A stretch of 64,000 nt of DNA. Source: Paracoccaceae bacterium (lineage in GTDB: Bacteria; Pseudomonadota; Alphaproteobacteria; Rhodobacterales; Rhodobacteraceae). Shown in pieces: positions 1 to 7,136 of this stretch. Every line of letters starts with the position of its first letter. Position 1 is the stretch's first letter. The stretch covers positions 1 through 64,000 of the forward strand of contig NVUX02000088.1 in the NCBI GenBank assembly GCA_002402045.2, in the 5' to 3' direction. Under the pieces are notes generated by a model. That model ran no database searches and was not told where the DNA came from. It saw nothing but the letters and a program-made list of their open reading frames with translations. The position numbers and the translations under genes are program-made.

Positions 1-69
1 ATACCCCCGATCAACCACCTGCACGACCGCATCGCGCTTAAACTCATCTGTAAATCTGTTTCTGGACAT
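1..69 (-). CDS. IS3-family transposase OrfA, N-terminal fragment (runs off window)
   Basis: The 23 visible codons start MSRNRFTDEFKRDAVVQVVD, the standard N-terminus of the IS3-family OrfA helix-turn-helix protein, which binds the IS ends and is joined to OrfB by programmed frameshifting. The start is fixed by an AGGAGG ribosome site 7-8 bases upstream. The gene is cut by the window edge, so intactness is unknown. Confidence 0.8.
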   Translation of the reverse strand, partial: MSRNRFTDEFKRDAVVQVVDRGY

Positions 70-112
70 AACGTCCTCCTTGCTTCCAAAATTACCAAAC
101 AAGGTGTCTACA
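1..112 (-). mobile_element. End of an IS3-family insertion sequence (partial)
   Basis: Reading the minus strand from 112, the sequence starts TGTAGACACC, the TG...CA-type terminus usual for IS3-family elements. A leader with a strong ribosome site (AAGGAGG) follows, then a transposase OrfA start. Only this end lies in the window; the rest extends left past base 1, so target duplication and the other inverted repeat cannot be checked. Confidence 0.75.
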
Positions 113-750
113 AATCTAGGAGCTATTCAGAGTGAAACCCGCGCCCAGCCCATGCCCCACTACGTGATGACTTCCACGCTTCTTTAGTACCTAAATTTGC
201 CTCAATTTTTGTAGTCATTCGTATGTCTCAGGTTTGAAATTAGCCACAGAAAAATCTGCGTAAGTTATTTGGTCGATTTTTTGGATTTAAAATATCGAAT
301 TGGAACGTTCATTACCTCAAATACTAACAGCTTAAGGGGGAAACTCCATCCAAAAGATAATCTCGATGAGTTGCTTTCGAAAAAGATGCAACCTGGCGTT
401 TCCAACGAAACATGCCTCTTGTGACTAAATCCACTTCGACCCTCATTACTATTGCTCTATTTATGCCATTTAATTTTCCTGTCCCGAGCGGGCTGTCGTG
501 AACCGAGCCTGCGCAGGCTTGTCTCGGCCATTCGGCTTTCATCCCTGACAGAAGTAAGGCTTAGGGCTTAGGGCTTAGCGCACTTTGATAAAAACAGATC
601 GAACAGAAAATGTCGTTGTCGGTTCCCCCTAAAGGCTCCCCCCAACAACGCAATTTTCTTTCGCCGGTTTTTCCCTCCGTTTGCACACCCATTCTCGCCG
701 AAGGGCAAGGTTTCACATGCGAAACCCAAACCCATTGAAGGGAAGAAAAG
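113..750. other. Non-coding stretch between IS end and ardA
   Basis: No convincing gene is seen. ORFs here are short, without ribosome sites or recognisable motifs. A small tandem repeat, three copies of GGCTTAG, lies at 558-578. The last 20 bases before 751 supply the ardA ribosome site (GAAGGGAAG). Confidence 0.5.
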
Positions 751-1254
751 ATGACACAGTTACATGCACAGCCTTACGATATTTCGGCTAGCGGCTTTTA
801 TTTTGAAACAACAGAAGAATATGCAGAAAAGGCAAAAGCCTTGCGCAACGATTACGGTGACCCAGTTGAGGAATTTGAAATCCAGTTCATTGATGGGGAG
901 CATATCGATTGTGATCTGGCGGCAGCAATTAGTCTGAACCAAGCGAACTTTGCGCAGTTCTTTGACTGTGTTGATGATTGGGACGAGGGGCAGAAACAGC
1001 AAGTTATTATTGCGGTTGGTGACTGTGGCTATGTCTTTGATGCGGATATTGCGCCCGATGATTTTGACATGGAAATCTATGAAACCGACACCATGCGCGA
1101 ACTAGCGGAGCAGTTTGTTGACGAGGGTCTGTTTGGAGAAGTGCCTGAATCTTTTCAGTTCTACATCAATTATGACGCTATCGCGCGGGATTTGGCAGTG
1201 GATTATTCAGAAGTTGAGATTGCAGGGAAACGGCTGATTTATCGGTGCAACTAG
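751..1254 (+). CDS. ardA: Antirestriction protein ArdA
   Basis: ArdA is an acidic DNA mimic that blocks type I restriction enzymes and protects incoming plasmids and conjugative elements. The 167-residue product has the family length and very acidic composition, and its C-terminal half carries the characteristic stretch MRELAEQFVDEGLFGE followed by YDAIARDLAVDY and a terminal RLIYRC. The start has a good ribosome site (GAAGGGAAG). It stands alone upstream of a strong terminator and a parB-like gene, an arrangement seen on plasmids and integrative elements. It supports reading 1-8.7 kb as mobile DNA. The family is clear. Confidence 0.93.
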   Translation: MTQLHAQPYDISASGFYFETTEEYAEKAKALRNDYGDPVEEFEIQFIDGEHIDCDLAAAISLNQANFAQFFDCVDDWDEGQKQQVIIAVGDCGYVFDADIAPDDFDMEIYETDTMRELAEQFVDEGLFGEVPESFQFYINYDAIARDLAVDYSEVEIAGKRLIYRCN

Positions 1255-1258
1255 CGTG

Positions 1259-1318
1259 ATTGCACCCGCAAGCCCCTGTGCGAATTCAAAACAAACAGGG
1301 GCTTCGGGGTGCAATTTT
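1259..1318 (+). terminator. Rho-independent terminator after ardA
   Basis: A long near-perfect hairpin: ATTGCACCC + AAGCCCCTGT (1259-1279) pairs with ACAGGGGCTT + GGGTGCAAT (1295-1315) and is followed by TTTT. It separates ardA from parB. Confidence 0.8.
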
Positions 1319-1345
1319 GCACTGCTAACCTGAATGGAGACTATC

Positions 1346-3055
1346 ATGGAACTACAACATATTGACCTTAAAAACCTTAAAACCACCGCCCTGAATGTGC
1401 GCAAGAAAGGCGCAAAGGATATTGCCGACCTTGTGCCAAGCATCCGCTCGCTTGGCCTGTTGCAACCGCTTTTGGTGCGCCAGAATTGCGAAGGCTTTGA
1501 GATCATCGCGGGACAACGCCGTTTCTATGCATTGCAGAAATTATCCGAGGAGCAAAATATTGAACCCGTGCCGTGCATTATCATGGCAAAGGGGGATGAT
1601 GCCAAGGCGATTGAAGCGTCATTGGCGGAGAATATTGCGCGTTTGCCGATGGACGAGATTGACCAATACAAGGCTTTTGCCGCTCTGGTCAAACAAGGGC
1701 AGAGTACCGAGGAAATTGCCACGCTGTTTGGCATTACCGAACGGCTTGTCACTCAGAGGCTGGCGATTGCCAACTTGATTTCGTCCATCCTGACCGCTTA
1801 CCGCAAAGAGGAAATCCAGCCAACCACCATCCGCATTCTGACGATGGCAACCAAGCGTCAACAAAAGGACTGGCTGACCCTTTTCAACAGTGAGGATGAC
1901 TATGCCCCCGAAGGCTATCAGCTTAAGAACTGGCTGTTTGGTGGCGCGAATATCCCGACAGAAAACGCTCTGTTTGATCTGGCTGATTATAAGGGTGGGA
2001 TTGTTGCCGACCTGTTTGGCGAGGAACAGTATTTTGATTGTAGTGCCAAATTCTGGGAAGTGCAAAACACTGCGATTGCCAAGGCCAAAGACACCTATCT
2101 GGCGGACGGTTGGCAGGATGTGATTGTCTTGGGTATTGGCGACTATTTCCCGTCTTATGAGTATGTGGATACCGCCAAGGAAGACGGTGGCAAGGTCTAT
2201 GTGCATATCTCAAACGATGGCGAGGTGACATTCTATGAAGGGCAGCTACCGCGCAAGGAAGCACAGGCCAGAGCGAACGCCGCAAATGGTGAAACACCCA
2301 CCACCACGCCAAAACCTGAATTGACCAAAGCCATGCAGAACTATCTGGATTTACACCGTTATTCAGCGGTTCGCACGGAGCTGTTAAATTACAGTGGAAT
2401 TGCTTTGCGTCTTGGCGTAGCGCAGATGATTGCGGGGTCTGCATTGTGGACAGTTCATGCTGATGCGCAAAAGGCGAACTCTGATGCGATTGGTGATAGC
2501 CTTGCCGAGAATAAAGCCGAGGGTATTTTCACCAGTCAGCGCAAAACCATATTGGAATTGTTGGGATTGGAAAGCAATACAGAGGACACATTGGTTGCCA
2601 GAAAGACTGACTGGCTAAAATCCCATGATCTCCACGCGATCTTTGCCAAACTTATCAGCTTGAGCGATGCAGAGGTGATGACAATCCAAACCTTTGTGAT
2701 TGCCGAAACTCTACCAAGTGGCTCCGCGATGGTTGAGGTTCTGGGTGATATGCTAAATGTCGATATGGCACAAAGCTGGTCACCAGATCAGACGTTCTTT
2801 GACTTGCTTCGCGACAAACCAGCCATCAATGCGATGTTGAAACAGGTGGCAGGCAAGATCACGGCGGACGCGCATATTTCCTCCACCGCCAAGGTGCAAA
2901 AGCAGATTATTCAGGACTGCCTGAACGGCACCCGCAAAGGCGCAAAGCAAGATTGGCAACCAAACTATATGGCGTTCCCAATGACGGACTACACCAAGCG
3001 TGGTGGCATTGAGGCAATGACGGGCTGGAATGTCGTGAAGAAGAATTACGGCTAG
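1346..3055 (+). CDS. ParB/RepB/Spo0J-family partition-type protein
   Basis: The N-terminal 200 residues form a ParB-type domain: GLLQPLLVR, then the nucleotide-binding motif AGQRRFYAL (about residues 51-59), then ENIARLP and a helix-turn-helix around EEIATLFGITERLVTQRLAIANL. The remaining roughly 370 residues are a long C-terminal region typical of plasmid/ICE-borne ParB-like proteins and are not assigned. A start at 1346 is preferred over the ATG at 1334 because GGAGA sits at the right distance upstream of it. No partner parA is adjacent, so a role in partition is not shown; such orphans also act in element maintenance or replication control. Confidence 0.82.
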   Translation: MELQHIDLKNLKTTALNVRKKGAKDIADLVPSIRSLGLLQPLLVRQNCEGFEIIAGQRRFYALQKLSEEQNIEPVPCIIMAKGDDAKAIEASLAENIARLPMDEIDQYKAFAALVKQGQSTEEIATLFGITERLVTQRLAIANLISSILTAYRKEEIQPTTIRILTMATKRQQKDWLTLFNSEDDYAPEGYQLKNWLFGGANIPTENALFDLADYKGGIVADLFGEEQYFDCSAKFWEVQNTAIAKAKDTYLADGWQDVIVLGIGDYFPSYEYVDTAKEDGGKVYVHISNDGEVTFYEGQLPRKEAQARANAANGETPTTTPKPELTKAMQNYLDLHRYSAVRTELLNYSGIALRLGVAQMIAGSALWTVHADAQKANSDAIGDSLAENKAEGIFTSQRKTILELLGLESNTEDTLVARKTDWLKSHDLHAIFAKLISLSDAEVMTIQTFVIAETLPSGSAMVEVLGDMLNVDMAQSWSPDQTFFDLLRDKPAINAMLKQVAGKITADAHISSTAKVQKQIIQDCLNGTRKGAKQDWQPNYMAFPMTDYTKRGGIEAMTGWNVVKKNYG

Positions 3056-3069
3056 AATGCCCAATAGCA

Positions 3070-3102
3070 AACCCCATCCGATGTAGGTCATCGGGTGGGG
3101 TT
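3070..3102 (+). terminator. Terminator-like hairpin after parB
   Basis: AACCCCATCCGATG (3070-3083) pairs with CATCGGGTGGGGTT (3089-3102) with one wobble, followed by a T-rich tract (GTTTGT). Confidence 0.65.
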
Positions 3103-3226
3103 GTTTGTCGTAAAATAGCCCCCAAGAAATTTGCGCCCAATGGCAATGCCATCGGGCGAAGACATTGCATTTTGGATGCAATCTAAAATAAGCAAAAGCG
3201 CGCAAAACCCTGTAACAACCAGCCCT

Positions 3227-3266
3227 TTGAAAAAATGGTTAGAGTATGCTATCCTACTAAGTAGGA
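3227..3266 (+). promoter_or_regulatory. Promoter and operator of parDE
   Basis: A sigma70-like promoter, TTGAAA (3227-3232), a 17-base spacer and TATCCT (3250-3255), is overlapped by a 7-bp palindrome, TCCTACT-A-AGTAGGA (3252-3266). This is the expected layout for autorepression by a ribbon-helix-helix antitoxin of the ParD type, but binding is inferred. Confidence 0.6.
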
Positions 3267-3291
3267 ATAACGACTCCCAAAGGAGGAAGTC

Positions 3292-3558
3292 ATGACAATG
3301 GTTAAAAAGAGTATTTCGGTCACAGAACAACAAAATGACTGGATTAAAGCCCAAATTGCAACGGGTCACTTCGGCAATGAAAGCGAAGTTTTGCGTGATC
3401 TAATCCGCGAGCGTCAGCTGCGGCAGGAAGAGAACACCGCCAAGATAGAAGCCCTTCGTATGGCTCTTATCGCAGGCGAGCAAAGCGGTATTTCCGATCT
3501 GACGATGGAGCAGATTTGGGCACAGGCGCGGGCGCAAAGCAAGTCCGGCAATGCCTGA
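3292..3558 (+). CDS. parD: ParD-type antitoxin (ribbon-helix-helix)
   Basis: The 88-residue product opens with the short beta strand and helices of a CopG/ParD DNA-binding domain (VKKSISVTEQQNDWIKAQI, then GNESEVLRDLIRER) and ends in a charged tail that would wrap the toxin. An AGGAGG ribosome site lies upstream. It overlaps the toxin gene by 8 bases, the normal coupled arrangement. It probably represses its own promoter at the palindrome at 3252-3266. Because parE is frameshifted, this antitoxin may now be an orphan. Confidence 0.9.
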   Translation: MTMVKKSISVTEQQNDWIKAQIATGHFGNESEVLRDLIRERQLRQEENTAKIEALRMALIAGEQSGISDLTMEQIWAQARAQSKSGNA

Positions 3559-3849
3559 TTTCCGGCTCAGTAATTCTGCGGTTCAGGATTTGATGGCAAT
3601 CGCCGTTTATGGTGATGAACACTATGGTATGGATGCCAGCGATGTTTACCGCATACGACTGGAAAAGCGGTTTTCCAAGATTGCAAACAACCGCTTTTAT
3701 ACCCTTCCGTTGAGCATATCCGAGCAGGTTACCGCAGGAGCGTAATAGATGGTCTGTCGATTTATTACCGCGTTGAGAGGGGCGACATCGTGATTGTCCG
3801 GCTAATCGGGCGGCAAAACCCGGTCATTTCAGATACAGACGTGCTTTGA
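3551..3849 (+). pseudogene. parE: ParE-type toxin, frameshifted
   Basis: ParE toxins poison DNA gyrase. The first frame reads MPDFRLSNSAVQDLMAIAVY... as far as ...NNRFYT, then drifts to a stop at 3745. The continuing ParE sequence, LYPSVEHIRAGYRRSV then SIYYRVERGDIVIVRLIGRQ, is present in the next frame up to a stop at 3849. Restoring one T in the T-run at 3695-3698 (T4 to T5) joins the halves into a normal roughly 99-residue ParE. So a single-base deletion has inactivated the toxin, unless it is a homopolymer sequencing error. Confidence 0.88.
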
Positions 3850-3853
3850 TCGT

Positions 3854-4465
3854 TTACAGCGAACGGCTTGGATTGCCCCGCAAATTTTTCAAACCACGCG
3901 AGAGCGTTGCCCGTGATGCCCCAATCTGACGGGCGGCGTCACTCACCGTTATGCCCGACTGATTGATTGCCCGATGCGCCGCCAACACGGTTTCAATATC
4001 AAGCACAGGCGGTCTGCCGAGGCGTTTGCCGCGCTTTTTGGCGGCGATCAGGCCCGCCACGGTGTTTTCACGGATGATATCCCTCTGGAACTCGGCAAAG
4101 GCACTAAACAGGTGGTAGACGAGCTTGCCGCCCGGGGTCGTGGTGTTGATGCCTTCGCACAGGCTGCAAAAGTGAATACCGCTGTCTTGGAACCGCACAA
4201 GTAGGTCGGCCAGATGCAGGACGGAGCGGCCCAGACGGTCGAGTTTAAACACAACGACTGTATCGCTCGGTCGCAGTTCTTTCAGCATTGCGTCCAGCCC
4301 CGAACGGCTGGATTTTGCACCGGATACGCCGTGATCCTCGAATATGAGATCACAGTTGATTGCTTCAAGCGCATCGCGCTGCATACGAAGTTTTTGGTCT
4401 TTGGTGGACACGCGGGCATAACCGATTTTGCGCCCCTCATTAAAGATATGCGGCACGATGGTCAT
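3854..4465 (-). CDS. Serine recombinase (resolvase/DNA invertase family)
   Basis: The 203-residue protein has the small serine recombinase layout. The catalytic serine lies in GYARVSTKDQ (about residues 15-24), GVSGAKSSRSGLD and the KLDRLGRS motif follow, then the long E helix and a C-terminal helix-turn-helix (TVSDAARQIGASRATLSRGL). It would catalyse resolution or inversion between short sites. A GGGAG ribosome site precedes the start, and a 26-bp invertase-like crossover site lies just upstream at 4484-4509. It is tail-to-tail with the broken parE. No missing catalytic residue is seen. Confidence 0.9.
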   Translation of the reverse strand: MTIVPHIFNEGRKIGYARVSTKDQKLRMQRDALEAINCDLIFEDHGVSGAKSSRSGLDAMLKELRPSDTVVVFKLDRLGRSVLHLADLLVRFQDSGIHFCSLCEGINTTTPGGKLVYHLFSAFAEFQRDIIRENTVAGLIAAKKRGKRLGRPPVLDIETVLAAHRAINQSGITVSDAARQIGASRATLSRGLKNLRGNPSRSL

Positions 4466-4483
4466 GGTGGAATACTCCCGTTC

Positions 4484-4509
4484 TGCTCAAAAACGAACTT
4501 TTTTGAGCA
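4484..4509. promoter_or_regulatory. Candidate recombinase crossover/operator site (hix/gix-like)
   Basis: The 26 bp are built as two 12-bp inverted half-sites around a 2-bp core: TGCTCAAAAACG, AA, CTTTTTTGAGCA. The palindrome extends one more base pair on each side (4483 and 4510). Size, core and CAAAAAC half-sites match the plan of DNA-invertase sites such as hix. It lies about 20 bases upstream of the recombinase start. Function is inferred from position and architecture. Confidence 0.5.
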
Positions 4510-4629
4510 GCGCCGGATTATTGGCGGATTGGAGCGTGAATTCCGCATTTTTAGCGGGTTTCTGCGATTTTGCCTGTATATCAATTCCCTTGTTTCCTGT
4601 AAATGTATGTTGATCAAAATCCTTCGATT

Positions 4630-4983
4630 ATGATCAACATCAAGAGATTGTTTACAAAGGGAATTCTGGCTACTTTGGCGTTTTACCCACAGGTTTCAAC
4701 TGCGGGTGGTTTCACAAGTGCCGAGGTGCTGAATCGGGAACTAGAAGCGCAAAACTCGCTGTTTCTAACATCCATCGGCATGGTGGGAATTGTCGCCATG
4801 CAAACCGGACAGCACGATGACAAGGTTGACTGTATCAACGACTGGTACTGGGTTGATGGGCTTGTTAGCGAAGCAAAAAATGATGCTATCCGCGTGGCCG
4901 TGGAAAGCCTGTCGCAAGTTCATCCGCAGGCCGTTATTATGGCTGTAATTGAGAGGGAATGTGGTTTGTTCGCGCTGAATTAA
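4630..4983 (+). CDS. Exported small protein of unknown function
   Basis: About 117 residues. The N-terminus MINIKRLFTKGILATLAFYP... with an Ala/Gly end (STAGG) looks like a Sec signal peptide, so the mature part is probably periplasmic. Two cysteines (in DKVDCINDWYW and ERECGLF) could form a disulfide. The mature part, with HPQAVIMAVIEREC, is vaguely like Rap1a/Tai-type small periplasmic proteins, but this is not secure. The start at 4630 is chosen because the signal peptide begins there; the frame is open from 4603. It overlaps the convergent gene by 4 bases. Confidence 0.6.
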   Translation: MINIKRLFTKGILATLAFYPQVSTAGGFTSAEVLNRELEAQNSLFLTSIGMVGIVAMQTGQHDDKVDCINDWYWVDGLVSEAKNDAIRVAVESLSQVHPQAVIMAVIERECGLFALN

Positions 4984-5756
4984 AGGCGCGGAACGGAAAT
5001 ATCAGCAATTGGTTCTGACTGCACCGCGTTAGGTGACAGGCTTTCGTTCAAAAATGCGTTCATTCTCACCTCGATGCCAGAATTTATTTCTTCGGCTCTA
5101 TCATTGAAGCTCGTCATGCCATCTTTGGTGATCGGATCGCTTTCATCCGCCATGCGTTCCTGCATGTCGCCAATTTCGGCTTGGCCGGTGTAAATGTCAG
5201 CTTCCAGTTCGATCAAACCGTTTACCGCATCGGCTTGCGCGCGCATTTCCTCAAAACTAGGCTCAGAGCCATTCCAAACAATCATAGCAGCCAAATCATC
5301 CTCAACCAGATCGCCGTTCTCGAACAGAACTTGGTCGACTTGATCTTTGAAAACACGTCGTCCATCTGGCAGGCGCGCGGCATGTTCTAAGGTTTCGCTC
5401 AGGGCTGCTTCTGCCCCGGTCTTCAGTTGCTGAACCTGTTCCAAAGCCGCATCCAAGGTAGACTGGGTTTCCCGCAGCTTTGTCTCTGTATCGCGGTAGA
5501 GTTGCGCATACTCAAGGTCGTTCATCATGATTTGTAGATTGGTAAGCGTAGCATTCCACTTTGCCCGGCGTTTCTCGGCAGCCATAGGGCCATGTTCGTC
5601 ACCCTTTAGAAACCGGCTTATCCGGCCAACTTCACGCCCCGCCATTTCATTCTGAAGGTCGTCAAAATCTTGCGCTTGCTTGGTAAACCGCGCGGTCAGG
5701 CTCAAATCATCACCGTTTTGTTCAAAATTCATAACATCAGCGTACAGATACTTCAT
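4980..5756 (-). CDS. Accessory coiled-coil protein, unknown function
   Basis: A 258-residue acidic protein with no signal peptide or membrane segment. Residues about 70-120 have heptad-like helical sequence (YRDTETKLRETQSTLDAALEQVQQL), suggesting a coiled coil, and a second helical region is near the C-terminus. No family is recognised. The first ATG (5754-5756) lies inside the 3' arm of an 11-bp inverted repeat and has no visible ribosome site; the next ATG, codon 9, has none either, so the start is uncertain. Its setting is the left mobile region. Confidence 0.6.
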   Translation of the reverse strand: MKYLYADVMNFEQNGDDLSLTARFTKQAQDFDDLQNEMAGREVGRISRFLKGDEHGPMAAEKRRAKWNATLTNLQIMMNDLEYAQLYRDTETKLRETQSTLDAALEQVQQLKTGAEAALSETLEHAARLPDGRRVFKDQVDQVLFENGDLVEDDLAAMIVWNGSEPSFEEMRAQADAVNGLIELEADIYTGQAEIGDMQERMADESDPITKDGMTSFNDRAEEINSGIEVRMNAFLNESLSPNAVQSEPIADISVPRL

Positions 5757-5793
5757 TAAGGTGGCGTTAAGTTAGGTGAACACCACCTTAATG
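5754..5793 (-). promoter_or_regulatory. Inverted repeat enclosing the start codon of the 258-residue protein
   Basis: CATTAAGGTGG (5754-5764) and CCACCTTAATG (5783-5793) are perfect 11-bp inverted repeats with an 18-base loop. In the minus-strand transcript the AUG at 5756 would sit in the 3' arm of the hairpin. It could be an operator or a translation-blocking hairpin. Confidence 0.5.
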
Positions 5794-5906
5794 AACCCAG
5801 ACAGGGACTGATATCGGAATGGGATGTACTGGTGTTACGGTATGGCTGCAATTTTGGGAATAGTTGCAGCACTTTGCTGGCAACGTTTGAATTTCATGGT
5901 GCAATT

Positions 5907-6500
5907 TTATTGAGAAGGATCAGAGTCGGATAAATCTGGTGCGTTGCCTGGCTTGTGGCGCTCTATTTCTTCCCAGTATGCCTCATGAGTGACTTCTCCG
6001 GTTATGGGGTCACGGGTGATACAGGCCGGGCCACCATCCGCACGAAAATATTCGCCATGCTGCATCCAGTCCTCTTCGACAACAACGCCTGTTTCGTAAT
6101 CGATGCTAATGTAAGCTGGCCCATCTACGCGATGTGTTTTTCCATTTAAAGCCCAGCCTTCGGATAGGATTTTGCCCGTTTCGGGATGGCGGAATACGGT
6201 GTCGGGACCGTCTTCCCGGTGTTCCTCGCCATTTAGATACCAGCATTCCATCTCGACAACGCCAGTTACGCTGAAGCTTCTTTCTGCAGGCCCGTCTTTA
6301 CGATGCAACTGACCATTGACGTAGTATTTCTCTTCAACGATTTTGCCGGTCGCAATAGATTCTATCGTGACTGCAGCCCTGTCGATACAGTGGGGTTTGC
6401 CGTCCAGCGTTCGCTCCACTTTGAAACACGCACCGTGCTCGTGGCTCTCATGGGGGGTAACTCTAACAATATAATAACCAGATGGTTCCTCGTAACTCAT
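5907..6500 (-). CDS. MORN/YwqK-like repeat protein
   Basis: The 197 residues are built from about four repeats of 30-36 residues on the pattern W/Y-x-x-NG-x-x-H/R-R-x-DGPA followed by TG-containing turns (YYVNGQLHRKDGPA, WYLNGEEHREDGPD, WALNGKTHRVDGPA, WMQHGEYFRADGGPA). This resembles the beta-hairpin repeats of YwqK/MORN-like proteins, some of which are antitoxins or phage-associated. No catalytic motif or signal peptide is seen. It sits alone in the accessory region, and its function is unknown. Confidence 0.7.
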   Translation of the reverse strand: MSYEEPSGYYIVRVTPHESHEHGACFKVERTLDGKPHCIDRAAVTIESIATGKIVEEKYYVNGQLHRKDGPAERSFSVTGVVEMECWYLNGEEHREDGPDTVFRHPETGKILSEGWALNGKTHRVDGPAYISIDYETGVVVEEDWMQHGEYFRADGGPACITRDPITGEVTHEAYWEEIERHKPGNAPDLSDSDPSQ

Positions 6501-6715
6501 CAGTCAGGATATAATGGTTACGGGTTTTGTTGCAAACTTAGTTTATAACGCTCTGATATATATCACACATAGATCCTTCAAGCGGGTCTCAATAATTCTA
6601 GGTTTTGCGCAATGTGGCGTTAACCTATCGAAGAGCGGATATTTTTCAGAAGGGGAGTTTCAGTTTTCACCCTGAATATCCACCTTTCTGCATTATGGTA
6701 AGCCATTAATATCTA

Positions 6716-6744
6716 TTGATAAAATACATATTTTTTGCTATGGT
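6716..6744 (+). promoter_or_regulatory. Sigma70-like promoter for a possible small RNA
   Basis: TTGATA (6716-6721), a 17-base spacer and TATGGT (6739-6744) precede a short segment that ends in a strong terminator at 6766-6828. It would start transcription near 6751. Confidence 0.45.
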
Positions 6745-6750
6745 TAGGAA

Positions 6751-6828
6751 TTCATACCTACAGTTGCGCCCGCATTTCACCCGCGTTCGGCCCTAATCAG
6801 GCCCACGCGGATGATGGGGCGCTTTTTT
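6751..6828 (+). ncRNA. Candidate small RNA of about 78 nt ending in a strong terminator
   Basis: Between the promoter-like pair at 6716-6744 and the T6 run at 6823-6828 lies an elaborate nested hairpin. GCGCCC pairs with GGGCGC, CAT with ATG, CCGCGT with ACGCGG, and GGCC with GGCC around the loop CTAATCA. No ORF with a ribosome site is present. The 399 bases from 6501 to 6899 hold no other gene. It could be an element-encoded regulatory RNA or an attenuated leader for the gene at 6900. Confidence 0.45.
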
Positions 6829-6899
6829 AATTCCAAAATACTTTAACCGCATGACATGCAGCCGTGGCCAGCCACAGGGCGCATGGGAAAGGCCTATTT

Positions 6900-7136
6900 A
6901 TGACATTTGACCAGGAACGGTATCGCCCCCACCTCGCACCGTTAAAACTCACCACAGAACAAGAAGACGAACTGCTCCGGGATCTTTGGACAATCACCGA
7001 AGCTTTGGTCGATGAATCCATGACCTCACCAATTTACCCACTGCAATTAGCCTTCGCTTGCACAGCTTTTGATTCCCTTGAAGCGGCAATCGCGGTAGAA
7101 TCTAACGGCACATCAAACAAAGAGGAGGGGCTATGA
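6900..7136 (+). CDS. Small protein coupled to the serine recombinase, unknown function
   Basis: A 78-residue product starting MTFDQERYRPHLAPLKLTTEQEDELLRDLW. The start at 6900 is chosen over the in-frame codon at 6864 because GGAAAGG lies upstream. Its stop overlaps the recombinase start by 4 bases (ATGA), so the two are translationally coupled. Small ORFs in this position often accompany large serine recombinases and may be accessory or directionality factors, but no family is recognised here. Confidence 0.65.
   Translation: MTFDQERYRPHLAPLKLTTEQEDELLRDLWTITEALVDESMTSPIYPLQLAFACTAFDSLEAAIAVESNGTSNKEEGL

Noticed and set aside
324-542. 72-residue minus-strand ORF near the IS end
   Set aside because: No ribosome site, no motif, low-information sequence.
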